Source of the DNA: Pseudomonas sp. PB120
Lineage (GTDB): Bacteria; Pseudomonadota; Gammaproteobacteria; Pseudomonadales; Pseudomonadaceae
NCBI RefSeq assembly: GCF_009761815.1
Contig: NZ_RWIN01000122.1
Coordinates: 122,205 to 186,204, forward strand
Length of the DNA: 64,000 bases
Direction: 5' to 3'
The notes under the pieces are model-generated. The model was not told the DNA's origin, did no database searches, and saw only the letters and a program-made list of their open reading frames with translations. Position 1 is the first letter of the stretch. Each line of letters starts with the position of its first letter. The position numbers and the translations under genes were made by a program. This document shows positions 1-6,881 of this stretch, in pieces.

Positions 1-94
1 CGCAGCGCTTCAGCGTCGGCGAATGACGCAGCGTTACCCGCAGGCCGTTGGCCAGGGTTTCAGTGTGGGGGCGAAGGGGATTCAACGCAGGCAT
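1..94 (-). CDS. pqqF: PqqF, N-terminal fragment (runs off the window)
   Basis: Only the first 31 codons are inside the window; the gene continues past the left edge. The reading begins MPALNPLRPHTETLANGL and goes on with a VTLRH segment, the usual opening of PqqF, an M16-family zinc protease associated with PQQ (pyrroloquinoline quinone) cofactor synthesis. A GGAAG ribosome site lies about 6 nt before the ATG; a GTG two codons upstream is the alternative start. It follows davA by 48 bp on the same strand, an arrangement I recall from P. putida. The cofactor it helps make is used by Gcd, encoded 3.5 kb away. The identification rests on a short stretch plus context. Confidence 0.7.
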   Translation of the reverse strand, partial: MPALNPLRPHTETLANGLRVTLRHSPTLKRC

Positions 95-142
95 GAGCAC
101 TTCCAGAACAGAGAAACGCTAATGCTAGCGGATATCGGTGGA

Positions 143-937
143 TCAGCGCTTGTTCAGCGTTTCGTAAAGCTCGGGGCGACGATCCAGGAAGTAGCGATTG
201 GCGGCGCGGGAGTCGACCATCAACTGGCGGTCCAGCTCGCCGACAATCAACGCTTCGTCCAGACCGGCCTGGGCGATGCGGCTGCCATCCGGTGCGGCGA
301 TGCTGCTCTGGCCGCAATAATAAATCTCGCCTTCGTTGCCGCAGTAATTGGCGTACGCCACGTAACACTGGTTTTCGAAAGCGCGGGCGCGGACGGTGAC
401 GTCGGCGACGAAGTCGTAGGGAATCATGTTCGCCGTCGGCACCAGGATCAGCTCTGCGCCGGCCAAGGCCAGGCGCCGTGCGTTTTCCGGGAACTCCACG
501 TCGTAGCAGATGAGGAAGCCGAGCTTCCAGCCATTGAGCTCCACCAGCGGAAAATCATCTTCCCCGGCGCTGAACATCGAGTGGTCGAGGTCGCCGTACA
601 GGTGAGTCTTGCGGTAGTTGCACAGGCGTTCGCCGTTGGCGTCGATCAGTTGCACAGCGTTGTAAATCTGTCCGTCTTCGGCGCGTTCGGGATAGCCATA
701 CAAAATGGCGATCCCTACGGTTTTGGCAATGCGCGCAACGTGTTGCGCCGATTCACCGTTGTATACCTCCGCGAGGACGCTGACGGCGTCGACACCGATG
801 TTGTAGCCGGTCAGGAACATCTCCGGCAGCACCAGCAGATCGGCGCCTTTGGCCTCCAGCGCGAGCTGATGCAAGCGTTGCAGATTGCCGGCGACGTCCA
901 GGGGCAGCGGTGGGCATTGGTAAAGGGCTACACGCAT
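143..937 (-). CDS. davA: 5-aminopentanamidase DavA (nitrilase superfamily)
   Basis: A 264-residue carbon-nitrogen hydrolase. DavA hydrolyses 5-aminopentanamide to 5-aminovalerate and ammonia, the second step of the aminovalerate route of lysine breakdown in the cytoplasm. The nitrilase triad is visible: Glu39 in LPEM, Lys110 in YRKTH and Cys144 in ICYDVEFPE. The neighbouring gene upstream is davB, whose product makes its substrate; the gap is 12 bp, so the two form an operon. The length equals that of the P. putida enzyme as I remember it. Another amidase of the same superfamily is possible on sequence alone, but the davB neighbour makes DavA the best reading. Confidence 0.88.
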   Translation of the reverse strand: MRVALYQCPPLPLDVAGNLQRLHQLALEAKGADLLVLPEMFLTGYNIGVDAVSVLAEVYNGESAQHVARIAKTVGIAILYGYPERAEDGQIYNAVQLIDANGERLCNYRKTHLYGDLDHSMFSAGEDDFPLVELNGWKLGFLICYDVEFPENARRLALAGAELILVPTANMIPYDFVADVTVRARAFENQCYVAYANYCGNEGEIYYCGQSSIAAPDGSRIAQAGLDEALIVGELDRQLMVDSRAANRYFLDRRPELYETLNKR

Positions 938-949
938 TTCGGATTCCTC

Positions 950-2632
950 TTACTCGGGCAGGGCGATCGGACCGATCTCGTTGAACACATCTCCTGGACC
1001 CGGGTTCTCGGCGTGAGTTTCACCGCCGAAGTGTTTCATGATGCCCCACACCGCGTTGAGCGAGGTCTGCACCGCGCCTTCCACCCAGGCCGGCGTCCAC
1101 GAAACGTCGTCGCCGGCGATGAAAATCCCGCGCTGCTCGGCGGGCATGTCGTCCTGCATGAAGTGAGCGTACATGCGCTGGTTGTAGCGGTAATGGCCAG
1201 GCAAGGCGCCTTTGAATGCACCGAGGAAATGCGGGTCGGCCTCCCAGGACACGGTGATCGGGTCGCCGATGATCCGCGCGGCGATGTCCACTTTCGGGTA
1301 GATCTTTTTCAAGGCGTCCAGCGCCAGCTTCACGCGTTTTTCCACCGGGTGCGGGAGCATTTTCAGCGCGTCGCTCATCCACGAGTACGACAGGCAAATC
1401 ACGCCGGGCTTGTCGTCGCCGTTGTCGAACAGGTAGGTGCCACGGGTCAGACGATCGGTGAGGGTCATGCTCATCAGGTCGCGGCCGGTTTCCGGGTCCT
1501 TGTCCTTCCAGAACGGGCGGTCGACCATCACGAAGGTTTTCGACGATTGCATGTAGCGGGTGCGGTCCAGGGCCATCCACATCTTTTGCGAGAACAGGGT
1601 TTCGTCGCACTCGATCTGTGTGGTCAGCAGCCAGCTCTGGCAGGTGGTCAACACGGCAGCGTATTCGCGGGTATCGCCGTAGTTGTCTGTGACTGCAAAG
1701 CGGCCATTCGATGCGTGGGCGATTTTTTTCACCCCGGAGCGTGGTGCGCCCCTGTGCAACGAGCTGAGGCTGGTGCCTTCCGGCCAATGTACGCAGCGCT
1801 CCGGCACATGGCGCCAGATGCCCAGCGGCACTTGCTCCACGCCGCCGACTACCAAGTGCTGGTGATCGTCGCAATTGGTCATGACCACGCGGAAGATTTC
1901 CAGCATCGAATTCGGGAAGTCCGAGTCCCAGCCGCCGGTGCCAAAACCGACCTGGCCGAACACTTCGCGGTGATGGAACGAGAGTTTGGCGAAGGCTTTT
2001 GACGTGGCGACGAAGTCGTAGAAGGTGCGGTCGTCCCACAGCGGAACCAGGGTGTTCCACAGCTCTTTGAGGCGCGGCACATCGCGGTCGCGGATCGCTT
2101 GCTGGATATCGGCGAACTGCGAACCGGCTTCCAGTGCATCCGCCCAGGCGTCAGCCACTTCCTGGAACAGTGCAGGAAGATCCGCCAGGCTCTGTGCGTA
2201 ATGGGTTTTGCCTTCCAGGTCGATGACCGTGCTGCCGGAAGCCGGGGTCAGCGGGTTCGGGAAGGGCTTGGTCTGGAGGCCGAGCTTGTCGACGTAGTGA
2301 TAAAACGCGGTGGAGGACACCGGGAAACGCATCCCGCCAAGCTCGGCAATGATGCCTTCGGCGCCGTTGAATGCCTGGGAGCGCAGACGGCCGCCCATTT
2401 TCGAGGCTTCGTAGACGACTGGTTTGAGGCCCAGTTTCATCAATTCATAGGCGGCTACCAATCCAGCGATGCCCGCGCCGACAATCGCCACTTCGGCGCC
2501 GTGGTTGTGTGCAGGAATGCGGCCGAGGCCGGCCGGGTGTTCGATCCAGTCGTCGAAGGCAAACGGAAAATCAGGGCCGAAAATGGTGACTGGTTTTTTA
2601 CCGTCTGCAGGATGGCGATTGTTCTTGTTCAT
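950..2632 (-). CDS. davB: L-lysine 2-monooxygenase DavB (FAD)
   Basis: A 560-residue flavin amine oxidase-type enzyme that oxidatively decarboxylates L-lysine to 5-aminopentanamide using O2. The FAD-binding dinucleotide fold starts at residues 48-60 with GAGIAGL, followed by the GG motif in MGGRLRS. The C-terminal part has the FAD-contacting IAGDDVSWTPAWVEGA stretch. The sequence closely follows the P. putida DavB that I remember, including the opening MNKNNRHPADGKKP, so it is lysine 2-monooxygenase rather than the related tryptophan 2-monooxygenase. The first codons spell AACAAGAA on the mRNA (2629-2622), a match to the Hfq/Crc target. An Lrp-type regulator is encoded upstream on the same strand. 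Confidence 0.92.
   Translation of the reverse strand: MNKNNRHPADGKKPVTIFGPDFPFAFDDWIEHPAGLGRIPAHNHGAEVAIVGAGIAGLVAAYELMKLGLKPVVYEASKMGGRLRSQAFNGAEGIIAELGGMRFPVSSTAFYHYVDKLGLQTKPFPNPLTPASGSTVIDLEGKTHYAQSLADLPALFQEVADAWADALEAGSQFADIQQAIRDRDVPRLKELWNTLVPLWDDRTFYDFVATSKAFAKLSFHHREVFGQVGFGTGGWDSDFPNSMLEIFRVVMTNCDDHQHLVVGGVEQVPLGIWRHVPERCVHWPEGTSLSSLHRGAPRSGVKKIAHASNGRFAVTDNYGDTREYAAVLTTCQSWLLTTQIECDETLFSQKMWMALDRTRYMQSSKTFVMVDRPFWKDKDPETGRDLMSMTLTDRLTRGTYLFDNGDDKPGVICLSYSWMSDALKMLPHPVEKRVKLALDALKKIYPKVDIAARIIGDPITVSWEADPHFLGAFKGALPGHYRYNQRMYAHFMQDDMPAEQRGIFIAGDDVSWTPAWVEGAVQTSLNAVWGIMKHFGGETHAENPGPGDVFNEIGPIALPE
2622..2629 (-). promoter_or_regulatory. Hfq/Crc catabolite-repression motif at davB start
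   Basis: The sense strand reads AACAAGAA immediately after the davB ATG, fitting the AAnAAnAA target through which Hfq and Crc block translation in Pseudomonas. Early-codon positions are typical for such sites. The match is short and partly forced by the Asn-Lys-Asn codons, so it is suggestive only. Confidence 0.4.
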
Positions 2633-2780
2633 GGCTGACCTTGCTGGCGACCGGACGCGGAGTGCGCATCTGAGTATAGGAAAAGATGCCAGCCATTCTA
2701 GAGAGCGTAGAACACGTTAATAAGACGCAATGTGTCGTCGTTTCGCCAGTTATTTGATCAATATGACGAATTAATACTGC

Positions 2781-2793
2781 ACATTGACAATGT
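2781..2793. promoter_or_regulatory. Small palindrome, possible Lrp-type operator
   Basis: ACATTG-A-CAATGT, perfect six-base arms around one centre base, in an AT-rich patch between davB and the Lrp-family gene. Lrp-family proteins often bind short AT-rich inverted repeats. The assignment to the neighbouring regulator is inference. Confidence 0.25.
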
Positions 2794-2821
2794 AGGAGCA
2801 AGGCTTGCCCGCGAAGAGGCC
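2791..2821 (+). repeat. Single REP unit
   Basis: TGTAGGAGCAAGGCTTGCCC followed by GCGAAGAGGC. It has the same consensus as the other dispersed REP elements of this window and stands alone, with no inverted partner nearby. Confidence 0.7.
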
Positions 2822-2853
2822 GGATCAGTCACCCGAGAACTACCGGCCCAAAG

Positions 2854-3315
2854 TCAAACCGGCTGCCCCCGATCAATCTTGCTACTCAATATGATCGATG
2901 TGGTCGTCTTCTCCACTCCATCCACGCTGCCAATCTGATCCAGCAACTGATCCAGCTGCTCCGGCGAATCAGTTCTCAACCACGCCACATAATCAAATTC
3001 GCCACTGACCGCACACAACTGCTGAACCTGAGCCATGGCGCCGAGGCGACGCAGCACTTCCTTGCCCGACCGCGGTTGCACCGTGATACCAACGTACGCC
3101 TGCAACCCGCCATCCACCACCCGCTGGCCCAACCGCACGCCGTACCCGGTAATGACTTTGGTTTTTTCCAGCCGCGCCAGCCGCGAGGTCACGGTCGTGC
3201 GCGCGATCCCCAGTTGCCGGGCGAGCATGGCCACGCTTTCGCGGGCATTGATCTGCAGGGCCGCAATCAATTGGCGGTCGATTTCGTCAAGAACGGGTGG
3301 GCGAGTGTCAGGCAA
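2854..3315 (-). CDS. Lrp/AsnC-family transcriptional regulator
   Basis: 153 residues with an N-terminal AsnC-type winged helix (LDEIDRQLIAALQINARES, then an RTTVTSRLARLE recognition part) and a C-terminal RAM ligand-binding domain (VDGGLQAYVGITVQP to about residue 140). I chose a TTG start at 3315 (reads MPDTRPPVLDEID) because a CTGGAGA ribosome site lies about 6 nt before it; longer in-frame readings have no such site. It is co-directional with davBA, 221 bp upstream, so regulation of lysine catabolism is the likely job. I recall an AsnC-family gene in the same place in P. putida. The amino acid it senses cannot be read from sequence. Confidence 0.85.
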   Translation of the reverse strand: MPDTRPPVLDEIDRQLIAALQINARESVAMLARQLGIARTTVTSRLARLEKTKVITGYGVRLGQRVVDGGLQAYVGITVQPRSGKEVLRRLGAMAQVQQLCAVSGEFDYVAWLRTDSPEQLDQLLDQIGSVDGVEKTTTSIILSSKIDRGQPV

Positions 3316-3426
3316 GGGGCGTCTCCAGCAACACAAATCAATGGTTCCGCATGTTACAGCACCGCCCGCAACGCGGATCTCTGATCTAGCCTCAGTACCG
3401 TTCAGGACATTTTTACCTGCGACAAA

Positions 3427-3455
3427 TTGCCATAAGTAACCAGGTAGTACATTAT
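3427..3455 (+). promoter_or_regulatory. Candidate sigma-70 promoter of gcd
   Basis: TTGCCA at 3427-3432 and CATTAT at 3450-3455 are separated by 17 bp. The predicted start point near 3462 leaves room for the GGGGA ribosome site at 3474-3478 and the ATG at 3490, which supports the shorter gcd start. Confidence 0.45.
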
Positions 3456-3489
3456 TCCGCGCTTGTCACAAATGGGGAAAATTTCCGAC

Positions 3490-5844
3490 ATGAATACTTC
3501 TGGGGCTGCCGCCGGCAGCAAATGGCTGCTGATGGGGCTGGGTGTCCTGATTGCATTGATCGGGCTTGGCCTGGCCGGTGGCGGCGGCTATCTCGTTGCT
3601 CTGGGCGGTAGCTGGTATTTCTTGCTGATGGGGCTGGCGATGCTGGTCTCCGGGCTGATGATCGCCCGTTGCAAGCCACAAGGCGCGTGGTTGTATGGCC
3701 TGGCGCTGATGCTGACTGCCATCTGGGCCGTCTGGGACACCGGGTTCGAATATTGGCCGCTGGTCTCGCGCGTGCTGACCTTCGCCGTTATTGGTCTGGT
3801 TGTCGCGTTGATCTACCCGACCCTGGTGCGTGCGTCGGGCGCGACTGCCGGCCGTGGCGCTTACGGACTTGCGGGTATTCTGGGGCTCGCTGTCGTCGCA
3901 ACGATGGCTTACATGTTCGTGCCGACCCATGTGGTCAAGGCCAGCAATGAGCCGGCCGTTACGCCGGTCGCACCGGGCGCCGAACAGAAAGACTGGGCCC
4001 ATTGGGGCAACACCACCGCCGGCAACCGCTTCGCCGCGCTGGACCAGATCAACAAAGGCAATATCGACAAATTGCAGGTGGCGTGGACTTTCCGCACCGG
4101 CGATATTCCTGAAAGCACTGGCGCCGGCGCCGAAGATCAAAACACACCGCTGCAAATTGGCGACACGGTCTACACCTGCACCGCTTATGGCAAAGTCTTC
4201 GCCCTCGACGCAGATACAGGCACTCAGCGCTGGAAATTCGATCCGCAAGGCACCGCACCAAACTGGCAGCGTTGCCGTGGCCTGGGCTATTCCGAAACGC
4301 CTGCATCTTCGGACAATCCGCCGACAGCCTGTACGAAACGTCTGTTTCTGCCGACCGGCGATGCCCGTCTGATTGCAATCAATGCTGAAACCGGCAAGCC
4401 GTGCGAAGAGTTTGGCGACAAAGGCACCGTCGACCTGAAAACCGACATGGGCGAAGTCAAACCGGGCTACTACCAGCAAACCTCGACCCCATTGGTCGCT
4501 GGTGACGTGGTGATCGTCGGTGGCCGCGTGGCCGATAACTATTCCACCGGCGAACCGCCGGGCGTGGTGCGCGCATATGACGTGCGCAGCGGCGAGCTCG
4601 CCTGGGCGTGGGATCCGGGTAATCCCAACACCACCAAACGGCCACCGGCCGGCGAGACGTATACCCGTGGCACGCCGAACGTTTGGTCAGCCATGTCCTA
4701 CGACGCCAAACTCGGTCTGGTGTACCTGCCCACCGGCAACGCCACTCCGGATTTTTTTGGCGGTCAACGTACGGCCTTCGATGACAAGTGGAACTCGTCC
4801 ATCGTCGCCATCGACGTGAAGACCGGTCAGGTGCGCTGGCACTTCCAGACCACTCACCACGACCTGTGGGACTTCGACCTCCCGGCGCAGCCGTTGCTGT
4901 ATGACGTGCCCGACGACAAGGGCGGCCTGCAGCCGGCCTTGGCGCAAGTCACCAAGCAGGGCGAAATCTTCCTGCTCAACCGTGCCACCGGCGAGCCTAT
5001 CGCCCGCGTCGAAGAGCGCCCGGTACCGCAGGGCAATGTGCCTGGCGAACGCTACTCGCCGACCCAACCTTTCTCGGTGGACATGCCGTCAATCGGCAAC
5101 AAGACCCTGATCGAAGCTGACATGTGGGGCGCGACGCCGTTCGATCAGTTGATGTGCCGCATCCAGTTCAAAGGCATGCGTCATGAAGGCGTCTACACCC
5201 CGCCGGGCCTGGATCGAGCGCTGCAATTCCCGGGCTCGTTGGGCGGCATGAACTGGGGCAGTGTCTCGGTTGATCCGAACACCCACTACATGTTCGTCAA
5301 CGATATGCGCCTCGGCCTGGCCAACTACATGATCCCGCGCAACAAGATCGCCGCCGGGGCCAGTGGTATCGAAATGGGCGTCGTGCCCCAGGAAGGCACG
5401 CCGTTCGGCGCCATGCGCGAACGCTTCCTGTCGGCGGCCGGCATTCCGTGCCAGAAACCACCGTTCGGCACCATGTCCGCCATCGACCTCAAGACCCACA
5501 AGCTGATGTGGCAGGTGCCAGTTGGCACCGTGCAGGACACCGGCCCGCTGGGTATCCGCATGCACTTGCCGATTCCGATCGGCATGCCAACCCTGGGCGC
5601 CTCCCTGGCCACACAATCCGGCCTGTTGTTCTTTGCCGGTACCCAGGATTTCTACCTGCGCGCTTTCGATACGGGTAACGGCAACGAAATCTGGAAATCC
5701 CGTTTGCCTGTGGGCAGTCAGTCGGGTCCGATGACCTACGTTTCGCCGAAGACCGGCAAGCAGTACATCCTGCTGACGGTGGGCGGTGCGCGTCAGTCGA
5801 CGGATCGTGGGGATTATGTGATTGCGTATGCGTTGCCTGAGTAA
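3490..5844 (+). CDS. gcd: Membrane-bound PQQ-dependent glucose dehydrogenase
   Basis: A 784-residue inner-membrane quinoprotein that oxidises glucose to gluconate in the periplasm and passes electrons to ubiquinone. The N-terminal ~150 residues hold about five hydrophobic helices, followed by a periplasmic eight-bladed PQQ propeller. Family signatures include DWAHWGNTTAGNRFAALDQI near the domain start, a TTHHDLWDFDLPAQP block and NWGSVSVDP. The start is a choice: ATG 3490 has GGGGA 11 nt upstream and fits the predicted promoter; ATG 3472 and TTG 3463 are in frame but lack ribosome sites. It is divergent from the Lrp-family gene, and a strong terminator follows at 5861. The pqqF start near the left edge links it to cofactor supply. 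Confidence 0.95.
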   Translation: MNTSGAAAGSKWLLMGLGVLIALIGLGLAGGGGYLVALGGSWYFLLMGLAMLVSGLMIARCKPQGAWLYGLALMLTAIWAVWDTGFEYWPLVSRVLTFAVIGLVVALIYPTLVRASGATAGRGAYGLAGILGLAVVATMAYMFVPTHVVKASNEPAVTPVAPGAEQKDWAHWGNTTAGNRFAALDQINKGNIDKLQVAWTFRTGDIPESTGAGAEDQNTPLQIGDTVYTCTAYGKVFALDADTGTQRWKFDPQGTAPNWQRCRGLGYSETPASSDNPPTACTKRLFLPTGDARLIAINAETGKPCEEFGDKGTVDLKTDMGEVKPGYYQQTSTPLVAGDVVIVGGRVADNYSTGEPPGVVRAYDVRSGELAWAWDPGNPNTTKRPPAGETYTRGTPNVWSAMSYDAKLGLVYLPTGNATPDFFGGQRTAFDDKWNSSIVAIDVKTGQVRWHFQTTHHDLWDFDLPAQPLLYDVPDDKGGLQPALAQVTKQGEIFLLNRATGEPIARVEERPVPQGNVPGERYSPTQPFSVDMPSIGNKTLIEADMWGATPFDQLMCRIQFKGMRHEGVYTPPGLDRALQFPGSLGGMNWGSVSVDPNTHYMFVNDMRLGLANYMIPRNKIAAGASGIEMGVVPQEGTPFGAMRERFLSAAGIPCQKPPFGTMSAIDLKTHKLMWQVPVGTVQDTGPLGIRMHLPIPIGMPTLGASLATQSGLLFFAGTQDFYLRAFDTGNGNEIWKSRLPVGSQSGPMTYVSPKTGKQYILLTVGGARQSTDRGDYVIAYALPE

Positions 5845-5860
5845 GGATTGAACCCCGGGT

Positions 5861-5894
5861 ACGAAAAAGCCGCGCATATGCGCGGTTTTTTTTT
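5861..5894 (+). terminator. Rho-independent terminator of gcd
   Basis: A hairpin built on CCGCGCATATGCGCGG is followed by nine T residues, 16 bp after the gcd stop. The 25-bp sequence 5861-5885 recurs exactly at 6750-6774. Confidence 0.9.
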
Positions 5895-6006
5895 GGCTCC
5901 TGACTCACCGTCTCAGCGATTGGAGAAATCTAGACGATTCGCAGAAATCATCCCTAACAACTCCATGGCATTTCGGGTGGGCAGCCAGCCGCAGGTGTCT
6001 CTACAT

Positions 6007-6034
6007 TTATTCCTTTGAGGTTATATTCCTTAGG
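6007..6034 (+). promoter_or_regulatory. Direct-repeat operator candidate of the toxin-antitoxin pair
   Basis: Two adjacent 14-bp copies, TTATTCCTTTGAGG (6007-6020) and TTATATTCCTTAGG (6021-6034), lie just before the toxin ATG at 6047. The second copy runs into the ribosome site AGGTGG. A weak promoter TTGAGG-17-CATATT overlaps both. Autoregulation by the antitoxin at such repeats is common in this family; here it is inferred. Confidence 0.35.
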
Positions 6035-6046
6035 TGGCATATTTGT

Positions 6047-6412
6047 ATGAAGTGGGACGTTGAATATACCGATGAGTTTGAAGGTTGGTGGAATGGTCTT
6101 AACGAAGCAGAGCAGGACTCGGTTCAGGCAACCGTCATGTTGCTAGGTGATGACGGGCCGCACTTGGGTTTTCCTCACGCCAGCGATATCAAGGGATCGC
6201 GACATGGCAAACTTCGCGAGTTACGAGTGCAACACGCTGGAAAACCTTACCGTGTGTTTTATGCCTTTGATCCGCGGCGATGCGCGATCCTGCTGATCGG
6301 CGGTAATAAAACCGGGCAGGCTCGATGGTATCTGGAGCATGTGCCACTGGCGGAACGTCTGTACGACGAGCATTTGGAACTATTGAAAAAAGAGGGCTAT
6401 GAGAATGGCTAA
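6047..6412 (+). CDS. Type II toxin, RelE/HigB (Gp49-like) family
   Basis: 121 residues with the Gp49/HigB-like RelE-fold layout: an N-terminal EFEGWWNGLNEAEQDSV helix, a central KLRELRVQHAGKPYRVFYAFDP strand block and a C-terminal ILLIGGNKTG...WY segment ending in a Lys/Glu helix. Such toxins are mRNA interferases acting on the ribosome. Toxin precedes antitoxin, the order typical of higBA. The stop codon lies inside the antitoxin start region (6405), so the two are translationally coupled. The pair sits between two copies of one terminator sequence, and its flank is AT-richer than nearby genes. Toxicity itself cannot be shown from sequence. Confidence 0.85.
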   Translation: MKWDVEYTDEFEGWWNGLNEAEQDSVQATVMLLGDDGPHLGFPHASDIKGSRHGKLRELRVQHAGKPYRVFYAFDPRRCAILLIGGNKTGQARWYLEHVPLAERLYDEHLELLKKEGYENG

Positions 6413-6710
6413 ACAATTCGCTGATTTGGTGGCGCAGCGTTCACCAGAGTCTCAAGAGCGCGTCGATGCGCTGGTTCGAAAACTGCGAGCGGAAATGCCG
6501 TTGCACGAGTTGCGCCAAGCGCAGGCATTGAGCCAGGAAACGTTGGCCAGGACGCTGCACGTCAATCAGGCGGCGATTTCCAAGATGGAGCGACGCACCG
6601 ATATGTACATCAGCACGTTGCGCGACTACATCCGTGCAATGGGGGGCGAGCTGGAAATCATTGCGACATTTCCTGAGGGACAGGTAAAAATCGAAAACTT
6701 TGCGAAGTGA
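6405..6710 (+). CDS. HTH (XRE-type) antitoxin of the pair
   Basis: 101 residues. A helix-turn-helix of the Cro/C1 type covers about residues 35-90: LRQAQALSQETLARTLHVNQ, then AAISKMERRTDMYISTLRDY and an IRAMGGELEIIA tail, the usual layout of HigA-like antitoxins. I chose ATG 6405 over ATG 6399 because the AGAGGG ribosome site is about 9 nt before 6405 but only 3 nt before 6399. It should bind the toxin and repress the shared promoter. A terminator hairpin follows at 6750. Confidence 0.85.
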   Translation: MAKQFADLVAQRSPESQERVDALVRKLRAEMPLHELRQAQALSQETLARTLHVNQAAISKMERRTDMYISTLRDYIRAMGGELEIIATFPEGQVKIENFAK

Positions 6711-6749
6711 GCAATTAAACAACAGTTCAAAATAACCAGTCACGCAGAC

Positions 6750-6783
6750 ACGAAAAAGCCGCGCATATGCGCGGCTTTCTTGT
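6750..6783 (+). terminator. Terminator-like hairpin after the antitoxin (repeat copy)
   Basis: Carries the same 25 bp as the gcd terminator; here the stem extends to AAAGCCGCGC/GCGCGGCTTT. The tail CTTTCTTG is a poorer T tract than at 5886. It can serve the toxin-antitoxin transcript, and on the opposite strand it lies just past the tRNA 3' end. Confidence 0.7.
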
Positions 6784-6784
6784 T

Positions 6785-6861
6785 TGGTGGGCCCACACGG
6801 ACTTGAACCGTGGACCAAAGGATTATGAGTCCTCTGCTCTAACCAACTGAGCTATAGGCCC
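6785..6861 (-). tRNA. tRNA with CAT anticodon (tRNA-Ile2 or tRNA-Met)
   Basis: A 77-nt cloverleaf on the minus strand: acceptor GGGCCTA pairs with TGGGCCC, D arm GCTCAGTTGGTTAGAGC, anticodon loop CTCATAA with CAT at 6827-6825, T arm with GTTCAAG, and an encoded CCA (6787-6785). A CAT anticodon can mean elongator Met or the lysidine-modified Ile2. The anticodon stem with a G-U closing pair followed by TTGGTC resembles E. coli Ile2 more, but I cannot settle it by eye. Confidence 0.92.
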
Positions 6862-6875
6862 TCAGTAGGCCGCGG

Positions 6876-6881
6876 ATTATA
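6876..6881 (-). promoter_or_regulatory. Likely -10 box of the tRNA promoter
   Basis: TATAAT on the minus strand, 14 bp before the tRNA 5' end, and it includes the stop codon of rmcA. The -35 would lie inside the last rmcA codons and is weak. Placement argues for a tRNA-specific start rather than processing from rmcA mRNA. Confidence 0.4.

Larger units (their letters stand above)
2633..2853. other. Intergenic region upstream of davB
   Basis: A 221-bp gap, AT-richer than its surroundings between about 2695 and 2790. On the minus strand it has a TATACT hexamer (2678-2673) that could be a davB -10, without a convincing -35. It also holds a short palindrome at 2781-2793 and one REP unit at 2791-2821. 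No gene is seen. Confidence 0.5.

Noticed and set aside
23..2002. 659-codon plus-strand reading opposite davA and davB
   Set aside because: It is the antisense shadow of two well-supported enzymes in a high-GC genome; no ribosome site, Val/His/Gln-rich and no recognisable domain.
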